The translations under genes and the position numbers were made by a program. The notes under the pieces are model-generated. The model saw only the letters and a program-made list of their open reading frames with translations, was not told the origin of the DNA and made no database searches. Of a stretch of 64,000 nucleotides of DNA, positions 44,752-53,392 are shown in pieces (position 1 is the first letter of the stretch; each line of letters opens with the position of its first letter). Source of the stretch: Sinanaerobacter sp. ZZT-01 (GTDB lineage: Bacteria > Bacillota > Clostridia > Peptostreptococcales > Anaerovoracaceae); the NCBI RefSeq assembly GCF_035621135.1, contig NZ_CP141728.1, positions 2,232,001 through 2,296,000 of the forward strand. Reading direction: 5' to 3'.

Positions 44752-46503
44752 ATGAAAGTGATAATCGGACAGGGAAGCTGCGGTATCGCAACTGGCGCGA
44801 AAAAGACCTCTAACGAGTTCGAAAAGCTTGTTGCTGAAAAAGGTCTTACAAATGTGACCATTGATAAGACCGGATGTATCGGAACTTGTTATTTGGAGCC
44901 AATTGTAGACATTTATGACGATGACGGAACGTTAACTAGATATGTAAAAGTACAGCCGGAGAAGGTTGCCGAGATTGTAGAAAAACATATAGTTGGTGGA
45001 AAGCCGGTGGATGAACTCGCAATTTCTGTTAAGGATGAAACGTTTCTTGACCAGCAAAAGAGAGTTGTTTTAAGAAATGCAGGCGTAATTAATCCAGAAC
45101 ATATCGAGGAATACATTGCTGTAGGCGGATATGAAGCGGTAAAAAAAGTAATTACTTCAATGACACAGGATGAAGTAATTGAGGAGATTAAGATTTCCGG
45201 CCTCCGAGGACGCGGGGGTGCGGGATTCCCCACTTGGTTTAAATGGAATGCGGCCAAGCAAAATATGGCAAGTGATAAATATATGGTATGTAATGCGGAT
45301 GAGGGTGATCCCGGCGCATTTATGGATCGAAGCGTATTAGAAGGAGATCCACATTCTTTAATTGAAGGAATGACCATCGGCGGTTATGCAATGGGAGCAA
45401 CCGAGGGAATTATTTACGTGCGTGCAGAATACCCTTTGGCAATTGCTAGACTTGAAATTGCGATGCAGCAGGCAAGAGAAAAAGGTTTCTTAGGGAAGAA
45501 TCTATTTGGTTCGAACTTCAGTTTTGATCTTCGTATTAAAGCAGGAGCAGGTGCTTTCGTGTGCGGTGAAGAGACTGCGTTGATCGCGTCCCTAGAAGGA
45601 GAAAGAGGTATGCCTCGTTTGAAACCGCCGTTTCCGGCAGCAAAGGGATATTGGCAGAAACCGACCAATATTAATAACGTAGAAACTTTTGCGAATGTGC
45701 CTTGGATATTAGCAAATGGAGGAGAAGCATTTGCGGCAATGGGTACACAGCAGAGCAAAGGTACAAAGGTATTTGCTTTAGCTGGAAAGATTAAAAAAGG
45801 CGGTTTGGTAGAAGTTCCGATGGGACTTCCTCTAAAGGACGTTATTTATGGTATCGGTGGTGGCATTAAACAGGATAAAGCGTTTAAAGCCGTTCAAATG
45901 GGGGGGCCTTCTGGTGGTTGCATCCCAGCAGAATTAATCGAAACGCCGGTAACCTATGAAGACATTAATAAAACTGGTGCAATTGTTGGATCCGGTGGAA
46001 TGATTGTAATGGATGAAAATACTTGCATGGTAGACATGGCAAGATATTTCTTGGATTTTACAAGAAAAGAATCCTGCGGTAAATGTAATTACTGTCGTGT
46101 TGGTACAAAAAGAATGCTGGAAATTCTGGAAAGAATCACACAGGGCAAAGGGAAAGACGGAGACATTGAACTGTTGGAAGAACTGGCAGCAAAAATCAAA
46201 GATGGATCGATGTGTGGTCTGGGACAGACAGCTCCGAACCCAGTATTGACTACGATCAAATATTTTAGAAATGAATATGAAGATCATATTTATAACCATA
46301 AATGTACGGCAAAATCCTGTAAGTCATTAATTCATTTCGAAATTACAGATGCTTGTGTAGGCTGTACGCTGTGTGCAAAAAGATGTCCGGTAGATGCGAT
46401 TACGGGTTCGGTTAAGAACAAACATGTGATTGATCAGGAAAAATGTATTAAGTGCGGTAAATGTGAAGAAGGCTGTAAGTTCGGTGCAGTCGTTAGAGAA
46501 TAA
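44752..46503 (+). CDS. NuoF-like NADH-binding FMN/Fe-S subunit
   Basis: 583 residues in the HydB/HymB layout: N-terminal [2Fe-2S] thioredoxin-like domain (to about 110; GSCGIA, CIGTCYLEP), then the NADH/FMN domain with GLRGRGGAGFPTWFKW and NADEGDPGAFMDRSVLEGDPH, a [4Fe-4S] site in ESCGKCNYCRVGTKR, and a C-terminal two-[4Fe-4S] ferredoxin (CVGCTLCAKRCP, CIKCGKCEEGC). It is the NAD(H) site of the complex. The extra terminal domains are characteristic of soluble, often electron-bifurcating, enzymes and not of respiratory complex I. Confidence 0.94.
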   Translation: MKVIIGQGSCGIATGAKKTSNEFEKLVAEKGLTNVTIDKTGCIGTCYLEPIVDIYDDDGTLTRYVKVQPEKVAEIVEKHIVGGKPVDELAISVKDETFLDQQKRVVLRNAGVINPEHIEEYIAVGGYEAVKKVITSMTQDEVIEEIKISGLRGRGGAGFPTWFKWNAAKQNMASDKYMVCNADEGDPGAFMDRSVLEGDPHSLIEGMTIGGYAMGATEGIIYVRAEYPLAIARLEIAMQQAREKGFLGKNLFGSNFSFDLRIKAGAGAFVCGEETALIASLEGERGMPRLKPPFPAAKGYWQKPTNINNVETFANVPWILANGGEAFAAMGTQQSKGTKVFALAGKIKKGGLVEVPMGLPLKDVIYGIGGGIKQDKAFKAVQMGGPSGGCIPAELIETPVTYEDINKTGAIVGSGGMIVMDENTCMVDMARYFLDFTRKESCGKCNYCRVGTKRMLEILERITQGKGKDGDIELLEELAAKIKDGSMCGLGQTAPNPVLTTIKYFRNEYEDHIYNHKCTAKSCKSLIHFEITDACVGCTLCAKRCPVDAITGSVKNKHVIDQEKCIKCGKCEEGCKFGAVVRE

Positions 46504-46520
46504 GAAGAGAGGTGAGCATC

Positions 46521-49500
46521 TTGAATAAACTTAGACTAAACATTGACGGAAAAGAAGTCTTGGGTGTTGCAGGTCAAACGATTTTAGACATCGCAAAAGA
46601 AAATGATATTTTCATTCCTACTCTTTGCTTTGACGAAAGAACTGAAATTTACGGTTCGTGCGGACTTTGCATGGTAGAAGTGGAAGGCAATCCGAAGTTA
46701 TGCAAAGCTTGTGCTACAACCATTGCGCCGAATATGGTGGTAAAAACGGATACAAGCAGAGTTATTGAATCCAGAAAAACAAATTTAGAGCTTTTGCTTT
46801 CCAATCACGTTGGTGATTGCAGACCTCCTTGCGTGTTGGCATGCCCAGCTCAGACAGACTGTCAAGGGTATGTGGGCTTAATTGCAAATGGTCAGTTCGA
46901 AGAAGCGATTGAGCTGATTAAAGACAAAATTCCTCTACCGGGAGCGATTGGAAGGGTTTGTCCACATCCTTGCGAAGACCACTGTCGCAGAAAATTGGTT
47001 GATGAGCCGATTTCCATTGCGTGGCTGAAGCGTTTTGCTGCTGATACCGATATGTTCGGAGAAGATCCTTTCTTGCCAGAAATTCCAGCTCCGACAGGGA
47101 AGCGTGTTGCTGTAATCGGTGGTGGTCCTTATGGACTTTCCATTGCTTATTTCCTAAGAAGAATGGGCCATGAGATTACTATTTTCGAAGCAATGCCTAA
47201 ACTTGGAGGTATGCTGCGTTACGGTATTCCGGAATATCGTCTTCCAAAAGAAATTTTAGACGAAGAAATCTACTTGATTGAAAGAATGGGTGTGGAACTA
47301 AGACCGAATACGAAAATTGGTGTGGACATTCCATTTGAAACCATTCGTGAAGATTTTGATGCGGTATGCATTGGTATCGGTGCGTGGATATCTACCGGTG
47401 TTGGATGCAAGGGCGAGGATGCAGAAGGTGTAATCGGTGGTATTGACTTTTTGAGAAAGGTTGTGCGTAACGAAGAAATCAAGCTTGGTGAGAATGTAGC
47501 GATTGTCGGAGGCGGAAATACAGCGATGGATGCTTGCAGAACCGCTGTAAGATTGGGAGCGAAAAACGTTTATAATATCTATAGACGTACGAAAGATGAA
47601 ATGCCTGCTGATCGGATCGAGATTGAAGAGGGTGAAGAAGAAGGCGTTATCTTTAAAAATCTGACTAATCCGATTGAAATCGTCAAGGATGAGAACGGTC
47701 ATGCAAAGCAGGTTGTGCTTCAAGTTATGGAGCTTGGCGAACCGGATGCCAGCGGCAGAAGAGCACCGAAGCCGATCGAAGGAAAGACAGAGACATTAGA
47801 TATCGATACCGTAATTCTTGCAATTGGTCAAGCGGTTAATCCAAGTGGATTTGACGGACTTGATTTAACAAGAAAGAAGGGTGTTGTTTACGATAAGGAT
47901 ACGTTTATGACCAGTATCCCTGGCGTATTTGCAGGTGGTGACTGTGGAAACGATAAAATTTCCATTGCGATTGAATCCATCGCGGATGCGAAAAAATCAA
48001 GCTATATTATTGATGCATATTTAGCTGGTGAAGATGTTAAATATGAAAAACCATATACAGTAGAAAGACATGATATCACAGAAAAAACATTTGAGGACAG
48101 AGAAAGAGAATGTCGTCCGAAGATGGAACAGCTGGAAGCGGATGAAAGAAAAGATAACTTTACAGAAGTAGTTTTTGGATATGATATGGAACAGGCTGTA
48201 GAAGATGCTTCCCGCTGCTTGGAATGTGGATGCCATGACTATTTTGAATGTAAGCTGATTGACTTTGCAAATCAGTATGATGTAAAACCGGATCGTTTTG
48301 CAGGAGAAGTGAACCAGGTCGAATATGAGGATGACCATCCGTTCATTTTAAGAGATCCTAATAAATGTATTCTTTGCGGACTTTGTGTACGTGTCTGCGA
48401 TGAGGTAATGGGAATTGGTGCGTTAGGACTTGTTCACAGAGGATTTGATACAGTTGTAAAACCTACTTTGGAATTACCGCTTGCTGAGTCTGGATGTATT
48501 TCTTGCGGACAATGTGTCAGCGTATGTCCAACCGGAGCATTGCAGGAAAGGCTTACTATTGCAAAATCCGTTCCTCTTAAGACGGAAGAAACAGAAACAA
48601 CTTGCTCTTTCTGTTCTGTCGGGTGCAGCATGAAGCTTGAGACCTGCGGAGATATGTTAATCAAGTCTGTGCCGGATAAAGAAGGCGTTGTAAATAAGGG
48701 ACTTCTTTGTGGCAAAGGGAAATTTGGTTTTGATTGTGTAGAGCTGGAAGGAAAAATTCTTGATCCAATGATTAAGAAAAATGGAACCTTTGAAGAAGCA
48801 GATTACCATGAGGCATTGGTATTGACGGCTAAGAAAGCACAATCCATTGGTACAAAATACGGGAAACAGGCAGTTGCAGTTTCCATTTCTGATCGTTATA
48901 CCAATGAAGAAGCTTATGTAATCAAGAAATTTGCACAGGCAATCGGCGCAAAAACTTTATGCTTTAACCATAGAGAAAGTGGTATTTCTAAGGTTCTTGG
49001 CTATGATGCTTCTCCAAATACGATAGATGAATTGCTGTCAACCGATGTGATTTTAGTCACTGGTTTTGCTACAATGAAAAATCCGGTTATTGAATTAAAG
49101 ATAAAACAGGCTGCGGAAAATGGAGCAAAAGTTATTCTCGTTAACCCTGTAGATTATAATCAAGATAAGTTCTTTAACTATGCAACTAAAGTTGTATATA
49201 CGGATAATGATTTATCCTTCCTGCAAGGCGTTGCAAATGCTTTGATTGGGATGGGTAAAGGTAACGGAATGAACGGCTTAGAAGCATTAAAAGCTTCTGT
49301 AGAAAAAGCCGAGATCACAGAAGATGTGAAAGAAGTAGCTGAATTATATGCAAATGCAAAGAAAGCAATGATCGTATTCCAGCAGAACCTTGTTACGGTT
49401 GAAGCAGCTACACTGCTTGCTGATATTGCAGTTGTTTCCGGACACGTTGGATCACCGAGAGATGGTATCTTGCAAGTGAAAGCTAAGAACAACAGCCAAG

Positions 49501-50024
49501 GACTCATTGACTTGGGTATTCGTGCAGGCAAAGAGGCACTGGACGGCGTGAAAGCCTTATTGGTATTTGGTGAAGATCCGGATGCAGATTTATCTGCATT
49601 GGAATTCTTAATGGTTTCTGATACACATATGACCGAAACAGCTGAAAAGGCAGATGTAATCTTGCCTGGAACTGGATTTGCGTCAGCAGATGGTACTTTT
49701 ACAAATACAGAAAGAAGACTTCAGGCTGTAAATCAAGCTGTAAATGAAGAGATTTCATTTAATAATTGGGAACTCGCTGCAGAGTTGGCTCATGTATTTG
49801 AAGTGGAAATGCCGTTTGATGATGAGGTTGATATTTCCAGAGAAATGGATGACTTACTTCTAAGCTACCGTTATGCGCAAATCGGTGAGGTTCTAGGGGG
49901 AGTACTTTCGTGTGAAGATCCAACCTTAGTGCCTGTAGAAAAAGCAGCATTTGTAGAAGAAATGAAAAATAGTGATAATCTAATGAATATGATGGATGAA
50001 AGACTGCCAAAACCGGTAAAATAA
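46521..50024 (+). CDS. Large NuoG-like iron-sulfur subunit fused to a GltD-type flavin module
   Basis: About 1167 residues. Order: [2Fe-2S] domain (CFDERTEIYGSCGLC, about 35-70); GltD-like Fe-S entry (CVLACPAQTDCQGYVG, about 105-170); FAD and NAD(P) Rossmann folds (VAVIGGGPYG about 197, VAIVGGGNTAMD about 326); two-[4Fe-4S] ferredoxin (CILCGLC about 617, CISCGQC about 660); then a molybdopterin-oxidoreductase-like part opening with CSFCSVGC (about 695). That last part is short, lacks a recognisable Mo/W ligand Cys or Sec, and looks like the NuoG catalytic-dead fold. No H-cluster motif is present. TTG 46521 follows AGAGGTGA. With the two upstream subunits it could pass electrons among NADH, ferredoxin and NADP(H). 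Confidence 0.85.
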   Translation: MNKLRLNIDGKEVLGVAGQTILDIAKENDIFIPTLCFDERTEIYGSCGLCMVEVEGNPKLCKACATTIAPNMVVKTDTSRVIESRKTNLELLLSNHVGDCRPPCVLACPAQTDCQGYVGLIANGQFEEAIELIKDKIPLPGAIGRVCPHPCEDHCRRKLVDEPISIAWLKRFAADTDMFGEDPFLPEIPAPTGKRVAVIGGGPYGLSIAYFLRRMGHEITIFEAMPKLGGMLRYGIPEYRLPKEILDEEIYLIERMGVELRPNTKIGVDIPFETIREDFDAVCIGIGAWISTGVGCKGEDAEGVIGGIDFLRKVVRNEEIKLGENVAIVGGGNTAMDACRTAVRLGAKNVYNIYRRTKDEMPADRIEIEEGEEEGVIFKNLTNPIEIVKDENGHAKQVVLQVMELGEPDASGRRAPKPIEGKTETLDIDTVILAIGQAVNPSGFDGLDLTRKKGVVYDKDTFMTSIPGVFAGGDCGNDKISIAIESIADAKKSSYIIDAYLAGEDVKYEKPYTVERHDITEKTFEDRERECRPKMEQLEADERKDNFTEVVFGYDMEQAVEDASRCLECGCHDYFECKLIDFANQYDVKPDRFAGEVNQVEYEDDHPFILRDPNKCILCGLCVRVCDEVMGIGALGLVHRGFDTVVKPTLELPLAESGCISCGQCVSVCPTGALQERLTIAKSVPLKTEETETTCSFCSVGCSMKLETCGDMLIKSVPDKEGVVNKGLLCGKGKFGFDCVELEGKILDPMIKKNGTFEEADYHEALVLTAKKAQSIGTKYGKQAVAVSISDRYTNEEAYVIKKFAQAIGAKTLCFNHRESGISKVLGYDASPNTIDELLSTDVILVTGFATMKNPVIELKIKQAAENGAKVILVNPVDYNQDKFFNYATKVVYTDNDLSFLQGVANALIGMGKGNGMNGLEALKASVEKAEITEDVKEVAELYANAKKAMIVFQQNLVTVEAATLLADIAVVSGHVGSPRDGILQVKAKNNSQGLIDLGIRAGKEALDGVKALLVFGEDPDADLSALEFLMVSDTHMTETAEKADVILPGTGFASADGTFTNTERRLQAVNQAVNEEISFNNWELAAELAHVFEVEMPFDDEVDISREMDDLLLSYRYAQIGEVLGGVLSCEDPTLVPVEKAAFVEEMKNSDNLMNMMDERLPKPVK

Positions 50025-50047
50025 GTCTGTCTGTCAAATTGAAATCT

Positions 50048-50084
50048 AACAAGCTGCTTTAAATTTTAAGGCAGCTTGTTTTAT
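50048..50084 (+). terminator. Terminator of the NADH-oxidoreductase operon
   Basis: AACAAGCTGC (50048-50057) pairs exactly with GCAGCTTGTT (50071-50080), followed by T. The remainder of 50085-50330 is a gene-free control region for the Fur-family gene. Confidence 0.88.
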
Positions 50085-50226
50085 ATTGCGGAAAGTATGA
50101 TCTATTTTTTTCAAATAAGTAGATTAGGCATATATAAAAGCAATGAAAATAATAGATTTTGAGGATTTGTAAAATTCATGGGCTGAAAAACTTGCATTCA
50201 CAAAGATATGGCAGTATACTATATAG

Positions 50227-50269
50227 CTGACTATCGTTATGCAGTTTTGCATGATTCCAAAATAGTCAG
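50227..50269. promoter_or_regulatory. Nested inverted repeats upstream of the Fur-family gene
   Basis: CTGACTAT (50227-50234) pairs with ATAGTCAG (50262-50269), and inside it ATGCA (50239-50243) pairs with TGCAT (50248-50252). It may be an operator or a leader hairpin. It does not resemble the znu operator. Confidence 0.35.
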
Positions 50270-50330
50270 AGTGTCTATATTCGTTTGCTTTGCATTTACA
50301 ATGCTGGAATGAAAAAGAGGAGAAATCAAG

Positions 50331-50762
50331 ATGCGCAGCAGCTATAACACAAAATTAAAGCAAAACATACTGGATTTTCTGACAGAAAACGAGAATACGT
50401 CCGTTTCAGCAAAAGAGATCTATGAGTATCTTTTATCTCTTGGTGAACAGATGAATCTTTCAACCGTCTATCGTAACCTTGAGCGCCTCGTTTTGGATAA
50501 GGCAGTATTGAAGTATGTTTCCGATGATGGAAAGGCTTCTGTTTATATCTGGAATAATGAGCAGAGATCGTGTTTTGAACATTTACATTTGCAATGCATT
50601 AGTTGTGGGAAACTCATTCATCTTGATTGCGAATGCTCAGATGAATTTGTAAAACTTCTCATAAAAAAACACGATTTTGAGCTGAAATGTGATAATACAG
50701 TATTATATGGAGAATGCGGGCATTGTCGTCAAAAACATGCTGCAAAAGAAAAAAATAAATAA
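50331..50762 (+). CDS. zur: Fur-family metalloregulator, probable zinc sensor (Zur)
   Basis: A 143-residue Fur-superfamily repressor. The N-terminal winged helix contains VSAKEIYEYLLSLGEQMNLSTVYRNLERL. The dimerisation domain has HLHLQCISCGKLIHLDCEC and a C-terminal CGHC pair, giving two CxxC-type structural zinc sites. The location immediately before znuACB and a matching operator argue for Zur rather than Fur or PerR. It ends before its own terminator at 50767. Confidence 0.85.
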   Translation: MRSSYNTKLKQNILDFLTENENTSVSAKEIYEYLLSLGEQMNLSTVYRNLERLVLDKAVLKYVSDDGKASVYIWNNEQRSCFEHLHLQCISCGKLIHLDCECSDEFVKLLIKKHDFELKCDNTVLYGECGHCRQKHAAKEKNK

Positions 50763-50766
50763 GAAT

Positions 50767-50805
50767 AAATGCAATCCGTCAAATGTGCAAATGGATTGCA
50801 TTTTT
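50767..50805 (+). terminator. Terminator of the zur gene
   Basis: AAATGCAATCC (50767-50777) pairs with GGATTGCATTT (50793-50803), then a T run. Confidence 0.88.
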
Positions 50806-50808
50806 AGA

Positions 50809-50838
50809 TTGACATTTAATATAGGAAGGTGTTAAAAT
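50809..50838 (+). promoter_or_regulatory. Promoter of the znu operon
   Basis: TTGACA (50809-50814) and TAAAAT (50833-50838) with an 18-nt spacer. The -10 overlaps the left end of the operator palindrome. Confidence 0.7.
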
Positions 50839-50867
50839 GAATTTGCAAATTATTTGCGAATTCATTT
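50835..50867. promoter_or_regulatory. Zur/Fur-type operator palindrome
   Basis: Two 16-bp arms (50835-50850 and 50852-50867) around a central T, with a single mismatch; the core is TTTGCAAAT-T-ATTTGCGAA. It covers the -10 and start point, which fits classical repression by a zinc-loaded dimer. Confidence 0.82.
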
Positions 50868-50888
50868 TTTTATGTAAAGGAGCGCTTT

Positions 50889-51779
50889 ATGGCAATAAAC
50901 AAAAAATGGACAGTATTGATAACCGGAATGATTCTGGTTCTAGCGGTGCTGAGTGGGTGTAACGCAAAAAATGAAGAGATTGCTGAACCGGGGATAAAGG
51001 AAGAAGGGGCAAAAAAAATAGTGGCTGTATCTGTCGTACCAGAAGCAAGTTTTGTCAAAGCAGTTTGCGGCGACTTGACAGAAGTTGTGACAATGATTCC
51101 TCCTGGCAATAGTCCGGAGAATTACGAGCCAACGCCACAGGAAATACAAAAATTTTCTGATGCATCGATTTACTTTTCAATCGGTGTACCTACAGAGAAG
51201 GAAAATATTATGCCTAATGTAGGAGAAAACACAAAGGTTGTTCCATTAAAAGAGGCGGTATCGTCGGTATACGCTGATCGTATGATTGGTGAGAGTCGTG
51301 ACCCTCATATTTGGCTTTCGCCAAAGCGGGCAATTGTTATAGTAGAAACCATTGCAGACGAGATGAGCAAATTGGAGCCTGAACATAAAGAAGTTTACCA
51401 AACAAATGCCAAAGAGTATATTGCAAAACTAGAGGCAGTGGATCAAGAAATAAAAGATGCACTCCGTGATGTGAAAAATCGGAAATTCATTGTTTATCAT
51501 CCTGCGTTTGGCTATCTTGCTGATGATTATGATCTTGAAATGTATGCACTTGAGGAAGAAGGGAAAGAGGCGACAGCAGATAGGCTGATAGAAATGATCG
51601 ATTTTGCCAAAGAGGAAGGGATTAAGGTAATTTTCTATCAGGCAGAAATTTCGGAAGGACAAGCAAAGTCATTTGCGGAAGAAATTGGTGGAGAAACGAT
51701 TATGCTTGCTCCTTTAGCGGAAGATTATATCGATAATTTAAGCCGTATGGCTAATACAATGGCGGAGAGTATGCAGTGA
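50889..51779 (+). CDS. znuA: Zinc/manganese ABC transporter substrate-binding lipoprotein
   Basis: A 296-residue cluster A-I metal-binding lipoprotein with lipobox LSGC (Cys22 or so) after a hydrophobic signal. His ligands are seen in DPHIWLSPK and VYHPAFGYLADDYDLE. The usual first His of the family (DPHxYEP) is missing: the segment reads SPENYEPTPQE. The specificity for zinc is therefore inferred from the Zur gene and operator, not from ligands. It overlaps znuC by a few nt. Confidence 0.88.
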   Translation: MAINKKWTVLITGMILVLAVLSGCNAKNEEIAEPGIKEEGAKKIVAVSVVPEASFVKAVCGDLTEVVTMIPPGNSPENYEPTPQEIQKFSDASIYFSIGVPTEKENIMPNVGENTKVVPLKEAVSSVYADRMIGESRDPHIWLSPKRAIVIVETIADEMSKLEPEHKEVYQTNAKEYIAKLEAVDQEIKDALRDVKNRKFIVYHPAFGYLADDYDLEMYALEEEGKEATADRLIEMIDFAKEEGIKVIFYQAEISEGQAKSFAEEIGGETIMLAPLAEDYIDNLSRMANTMAESMQ

Positions 51780-52549
51780 TGAATGATGCAATACAAATCA
51801 GCCAGCTGAGTGTTTTTTACGGACATACACCTGCGATTACAAATATAAATTTGAATGTGCAGGAAGGCGAATATCTTGGCATCATTGGCCCAAACGGCGG
51901 AGGAAAAACAACACTCTTGAATTCTGTTTTGGGACTGATAAAGCCGACCAGCGGAAATATAAAAATTTATAATGGTGCAGTTAAGAATATGCGGGACTAT
52001 ATTGGATATGTACCGCAAATTGCCGAGATGGACAAAAAATTTCCCATATCGGCACTGGAGACTGTGATGACTGCGTTTCTTAAAAATGGATTCCATCCAT
52101 TTTTTACTTATAAAAAAAAGGATGAATATCGAGCTATGGAGCAGCTTGAGCGAATGCAGATTGACAAGCTTGCACACCGTCAAGTTTCTGAGTTGTCAGG
52201 TGGCGAATTTCAAAGGCTTCTTATTGCAAGAGCACTTGCAGCAGATCCGAAAATATTGTTGTTGGATGAACCAACGGCTAGTGTTGACCCGGCATCGAGG
52301 GCGCAAATATATGATTTACTTTCAAAGTTAAATGATGCTGGAATGACGATTGTTATGGTAACTCATGATATGCTTGCAGTTGCTTCGTCCATTAATAAAC
52401 TCGCGTGCCTAAACCATCGGATTGTATATCATGGGGAACCTCAACTGACGGATGATGTTTGCACTGCCATGTATGGCTGTCCGATCGATTTGATTGCTCA
52501 TGGGGTTCCCCATAGAGTCTTACGAAACCATGACGAAGGAGAAATATAA
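51776..52549 (+). CDS. znuC: Zinc/manganese ABC transporter ATP-binding protein
   Basis: A 257-residue ABC ATPase: Walker A GPNGGGKTT, signature LSGGEFQRLLIARAL, Walker B ILLLDEPTASVDP and the switch His in MVTHDM. It powers metal import together with the membrane subunit that follows without a gap. The start is GTG 51776 or ATG 51779, both overlapping the znuA stop. Confidence 0.94.
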   Translation: MMNDAIQISQLSVFYGHTPAITNINLNVQEGEYLGIIGPNGGGKTTLLNSVLGLIKPTSGNIKIYNGAVKNMRDYIGYVPQIAEMDKKFPISALETVMTAFLKNGFHPFFTYKKKDEYRAMEQLERMQIDKLAHRQVSELSGGEFQRLLIARALAADPKILLLDEPTASVDPASRAQIYDLLSKLNDAGMTIVMVTHDMLAVASSINKLACLNHRIVYHGEPQLTDDVCTAMYGCPIDLIAHGVPHRVLRNHDEGEI

Positions 52550-53392
52550 GTGATTGAAACATTGTTTAAATACAATTTTTTGCAGAATGCAGTCCTTTCC
52601 AGTTTGCTTGCAAGCATTATATGTGGAATTATTGGTGTAATTGTAGTGGAAAAAAAGTTAGTGATGATGAGTGGGGGGATTGCACATACCGCTTATGGTG
52701 GAGTCGGATTAGGTTATCTTATCGGATTTGAGCCTATGTTTGGTGCAATCTTGTTTGCTGTTGCTTCCGCATTTGGAATCGGATATGTACACAGAAAAGG
52801 CGGTGTTTATACCGATATTATGATTGCATTATTGTGGTCGCTGGGAATGGCATTGGGAATTGCTTTCATCGGATTTATGCCAGGATATCCTCCAGACCTC
52901 AATTCATACCTTTTTGGAAATATTTTGACTGTGACGCGTTCGGATCTTTATATGATGGTACTGCTTACCGTGATCGTCGTATTTGTTATCATTACGTTTT
53001 TTAATGATTGGAAGTCTTTCTTGTTTGATAGCCGTTTCGCCACAATTTTAGGCATGAAAACCTGCTTCATGGAATATCTGCTTCTAGTGCTGATTGCCTT
53101 GACAGCGGTTGTACTTATGCGTGTTGCAGGTATTATTCTTGTCATTGCGCTGCTTACCGCTCCTGCAGCTTGTGCATCTCTGCTTTCAGATAACTTGAAA
53201 TTACGTATGATCCTTGCTTCTGGTTTGGGGGCATTGTTCTGTTTATCCGGGCTTTTGATTTCTTATAAACTTGGAATTGCTTCTGGTGCTACGATTATCA
53301 TATTATCGGTCTTGGTTTATGCAGTTCTTTTTACTGTGTATATCTCAAAGAGGAGAAGAAAGGAAAAAGAGGGTGCGAAAAATTCCATCTAA
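52550..53392 (+). CDS. znuB: Zinc/manganese ABC transporter permease
   Basis: A 280-residue ABC-3 family permease with about eight membrane segments, including GGIAHTAYGGVGLGYL and the MRVAGIILVIALLTAPAACASLL core. GTG 52550 abuts the znuC stop, with AAGGAG about 10 nt upstream. The C-terminus overlaps the start of the CobW-like fusion by 20 nt. Confidence 0.93.
   Translation: MIETLFKYNFLQNAVLSSLLASIICGIIGVIVVEKKLVMMSGGIAHTAYGGVGLGYLIGFEPMFGAILFAVASAFGIGYVHRKGGVYTDIMIALLWSLGMALGIAFIGFMPGYPPDLNSYLFGNILTVTRSDLYMMVLLTVIVVFVIITFFNDWKSFLFDSRFATILGMKTCFMEYLLLVLIALTAVVLMRVAGIILVIALLTAPAACASLLSDNLKLRMILASGLGALFCLSGLLISYKLGIASGATIIILSVLVYAVLFTVYISKRRRKEKEGAKNSI

Noticed and set aside
44219-50024. [FeFe]-hydrogenase (HydABC) interpretation of the operon
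   Set aside because: The NuoE/NuoF subunits fit, but the large subunit lacks the H-cluster cysteine motifs and instead contains GltD-like and NuoG-like modules.
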